DNA of 64,000 nt, taken from positions 16,448,001-16,512,000 of the forward strand of contig OX327712.1 in NCBI GenBank assembly GCA_946807835.1, written 5' to 3'. Below the pieces are notes generated by a model, which saw nothing but the letters and a program-made list of their open reading frames with translations, did not search any database and was not told the origin of the DNA. The DNA comes from Ailanthus altissimus. Lineage: Eukaryota > Streptophyta > Magnoliopsida > Sapindales > Simaroubaceae. A program made the translations under genes and the position numbers. Positions 63,500 through 64,000 of this stretch are shown one piece after another (the first letter of the stretch is position 1; each line of letters starts with the position of its first letter).

Positions 63500-63695
63500 T
63501 CACCCTAAGCATATAGGGCTTGACACAGCTGCACGCGTGACCATGTTTCATGCCTCGTATAGCCACGCGAGAGAAAATGACACGCGCAAGGACGCGGGCG
63601 CAAGGCCTTGAGAGCAACCCTGTTCCGCGCCTGGCAATAGCTCGCACAAAGCAGTGTCACGCACAAGGCTCCCTGCACGCGTCCTTTTTTACGCA
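63500..63695. repeat. CpG-rich island, probable MULE terminal or sub-terminal region
   Basis: About 190 bp dense in ACGCG, CGCG and GCGC words (for example GCACGCGTGACC, ACACGCGCAAGGACGCGG, TGCACGCGTCC), set in otherwise roughly 25% GC sequence. It lies directly upstream of the transposase-like reading frame. The ORFs across it (63375-63696) show no family match. Confidence 0.45.
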
Positions 63696-63794
63696 CGAGG
63701 TAGGAAATAACATTCTCGCCTAGCAGAATTATAGAATTTAATTAATTTATTTAATTAAATATTATTTTAATAATTTTTCTTTTGTTACAGGTGA

Positions 63795-64000
63795 TATGGA
63801 GTATGAATCAATTTATATACTTTTCAAAAAAAGATGGGAGAACTCTAGTAACGAAAAATAGAGATATACTAGGTTTGGTAACTTGGCTATTGTGGTTCAA
63901 AAAAATGTCAATTATGAAGAGTTATTGTATAAGGTGTGTTTTGCACTAGGAGCTGATAATGCAGATTATACGATGTCAATAAAATTTTTTTGTGGATACA
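63795..64000 (+). pseudogene. MuDR/Mutator-like transposase, N-terminal fragment, runs off right edge
   Basis: After a TTACAG acceptor-like site, one frame reads MEYESIYILFKKRWENSSNEK, a stop at 63858, then FGNLAIVVQKNVNYEELLYKVCFALGADNADYTMSIKFF to the window end. The pattern (short strand, W, then V-V...Y-E-E-L...V...L-G...Y-x-x-x-I-K-F) is that of the MuDR N-terminal domain of plant Mutator-like transposases. The in-frame stop indicates decay. The catalytic part would lie beyond base 64000. Confidence 0.55.

Noticed and set aside
1..64000. CRISPR arrays, rRNA, convincing tRNA genes, organellar or viral insertions
   Set aside because: None seen: repeats are tandem or LTR/TIR type without regular spacers, and no conserved rRNA or tRNA cores were recognised on either strand by eye.

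Overview
The window is nuclear DNA of a flowering plant, most likely a eudicot. It is very AT-rich, its genes are split by GT-AG introns, four of its proteins belong to typical plant families, and most of the space between genes is transposable-element debris. I cannot name the species. All exon joins below were read by eye from splice sites and reading frame.

Genes. (1) At the left edge, on the minus strand, are the leader and first two coding exons of a CID-domain (RPRD/RTT103-type) RNA polymerase II CTD-binding protein; the rest lies beyond base 1. (2) At 26988-35758, plus strand, is a six-exon gene for a 266-residue protein ending in a COMM-like domain. All its introns are phase 0, and its fourth intron is swollen to 6.1 kb by a complete but dead Ty1/copia element. 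(3) At 39979-45340, minus strand, is a two-exon gene for a roughly 1522-residue protein with two N-terminal membrane segments and a long acidic, serine-rich, probably disordered tail. Its single coding intron appears to be a GC-AG intron. (4) At 59391-62422, minus strand, is a five-exon SEC14/CRAL-TRIO gene of about 330 residues. (5) At the right edge is the N-terminal end of a decayed Mutator-like (MuDR-type) transposase.

Between genes. 5.1-26.9 kb is a transposon graveyard: a long-TIR element with a tandemly duplicated left arm (6.4-8.4 kb), a 2.2-kb solo LTR (8.9-11.0 kb), a Ty3/gypsy tail plus LTR (12.7-13.5 kb), a 3.2-kb solo LTR (14.2-17.4 kb), a badly decayed copia polyprotein (18.7-25.1 kb) split by another solo LTR, a TIR element carrying a dense TTGAC (W-box core) minisatellite (25.3-26.0 kb), and a tRNA-type SINE (26.5 kb). 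35.8-39.9 kb holds another long-TIR element. 45.9-59.4 kb holds two hAT-like repeat copies, an LTR fragment, a worn gypsy element with paired LTRs, and a 3.0-kb solo LTR with the second 2.2-kb solo LTR nested inside it.

The clearest structural result is a set of five solo LTRs from two families. Four have exact 5-bp target-site duplications and one has a 4/5 match, and the nested case is confirmed by an empty-site comparison within this window. The genes do not form a pathway or cluster; they are ordinary, unrelated plant loci. I saw no CRISPR array, rRNA, convincing tRNA gene or new defence-type system.
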